Below are positions 63,435 to 64,000 of a DNA stretch of 64,000 nucleotides, piece after piece. Under the pieces are notes generated by a model. The model saw nothing but the letters and a program-made list of their open reading frames with translations, had not been told where the DNA came from and ran no database searches. Origin of the DNA: Chryseosolibacter sp964493505 (lineage in GTDB: Bacteria > Bacteroidota > Bacteroidia > Cytophagales > Cyclobacteriaceae); assembly GCA_964493505.1 (NCBI GenBank), contig CAZBNP010000005.1, positions 185,195-249,194 of the forward strand, in the 5' to 3' direction. Position numbers and translations under genes: made by a program. How positions within the stretch are numbered: position 1 is the first letter of the stretch; each line of letters begins with the position of its first letter.

Positions 63435-64000
63435 TCAATACTCATTCTTGCCGTCAAGGTCATCAATCAACAAACTCTTGGTTTTGTTAAGAATGTCGTT
63501 GAAGAAATTTTTGGAACTGAGTGGTCTCTTCGAACGGGTGACCTTGACCACATCTTTGGACTCCTTGTAACGGTCTGCCCTCTCGTCGAGGGAACGGTAG
63601 CCTGCGAGCACCAGGCCCACAGCCGTTGCATACATCGGACTTTTTACGGCCTCCACCTTGCTCTTGCCAAGGTGTTCGTTCGGATAGCCGATGCGCGTAT
63701 CCATGCCGGTCATATATTCTACAAGTTGTTTGAGACTGCTAAGCTGCGCTCCTCCCCCCGTTATCACTATCCCTCCTGCGAGCCTGTTCTCAAATCCCGA
63801 TCCGATAATTTCCGAATGCGCCATCTCGATGATCTCCTCCATTCTCGCCTGAATGATGTTAGCCAGATTTTTCACCGAGATCTCCTTCGCGGGGCGATTG
63901 CGGATCCCCGGAATCGACACAAGCTCATTCGGACTCGCTTCTTCGGCAATCGCCTTCCCGAACCGGGTCTTCAACTGTTCGGCTTGTTGCGGCAGAACGC
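63435..64000 (-). CDS. ftsA: Cell division protein FtsA, 3' end only
   Basis: The last 188 codons or so of a gene that continues beyond the right edge. Actin-fold C-terminal features are present: GGIVITGGGAQLSSLKQLVEYM, the FtsA phosphate-2/adenosine region, and SPMYATAVGLVLAGYRSL. The tail (SSKNFFNDILNKTKSLLIDD) contains an amphipathic helix that would bind the membrane. FtsA tethers FtsZ to the membrane. It precedes ftsZ by 36 bp on the same strand, the standard dcw-cluster order. Confidence 0.93.
   Translation of the reverse strand, partial: VLPQQAEQLKTRFGKAIAEEASPNELVSIPGIRNRPAKEISVKNLANIIQARMEEIIEMAHSEIIGSGFENRLAGGIVITGGGAQLSSLKQLVEYMTGMDTRIGYPNEHLGKSKVEAVKSPMYATAVGLVLAGYRSLDERADRYKESKDVVKVTRSKRPLSSKNFFNDILNKTKSLLIDDLDGKNEY

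Overview
The window looks like chromosomal DNA of a Bacteroidota bacterium, most likely of the Cytophagales type. The evidence is two SusC/SusD pairs with a DUF1735-type surface lipoprotein, many lipoproteins and Sec or Tat signal peptides, near absence of Shine-Dalgarno sequences, a long-tailed FtsZ with an LPAYLRR motif near the C-terminus, and the rsfS-ftsH gene order. No phage genes, transposases or CRISPR arrays were found. Organism assignment is inference from gene content; no 16S gene is present.

Region 1 (about 1-47 kb) is accessory and dominated by extracellular carbohydrate breakdown. It begins with a cut-off DHDPS-family lyase/aldolase coupled to an NAD-dependent epimerase-like protein, then a 161-bp array of 23 exact heptamers. 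Next come a heparinase II/III-type lyase, a beta-helix/LamG protein, a PVC-type heme lipoprotein with HEAT-like repeats and a C-terminal cytochrome motif, and an uncharacterised alpha-toroid-like protein. Two paralogous uncharacterised lipoproteins (2260-3759 and 14314-15822) bracket most of this set. A TIM-barrel-like secreted protein ends the rightward run at a strong bidirectional terminator (17076-17110). Leftward into the same terminator runs a five-gene uptake operon: susC1-susD1-susC2-susD2-DUF1735. A 600-bp region with a perfect palindrome (28374-28385) separates it from a rightward secreted alpha/beta hydrolase and a Tat-exported M14 carboxypeptidase-like protein whose first zinc ligand is Asp instead of His. 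A 750-aa secreted toroid/beta-sandwich-like protein, a LacI-family regulator and an MFS transporter follow. After them come two proteins typical of Planctomycetes-like gene sets (PSCyt1/DUF1549/DUF1553 and DUF1501), a beta-carbonic anhydrase, a GH106 alpha-L-rhamnosidase, a lipoprotein/7-TM pair, and an MFS exporter downstream of an Rrf2 regulator.

Together region 1 reads as one large polysaccharide-utilisation locus or two adjacent ones. Surface SusCD complexes bind and import oligosaccharides; periplasmic lyases and hydrolases cut uronic-acid and rhamnose-containing chains; LacI probably senses a released sugar; the MFS protein takes the product into the cytoplasm. The lyase folds suggest a uronate-containing polymer. 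The substrate itself cannot be read from the sequence. The heme and DUF1501/1549/1553 proteins suggest a periplasmic oxidative or ester-cleaving step grafted on a Bacteroidota uptake system.

Region 2 (about 47.6-64 kb) is mostly housekeeping: tRNA-Arg(ACG), an outer-membrane beta-barrel, two LPP20-like lipoproteins, a THUMP RNA methyltransferase, birA, rsfS, ftsH, an LpxH-like phosphatase, an NtrC/NtrY-like two-component pair, an isoprenylcysteine-methyltransferase-like membrane protein, ftsZ, and the 3' end of ftsA at the right edge.
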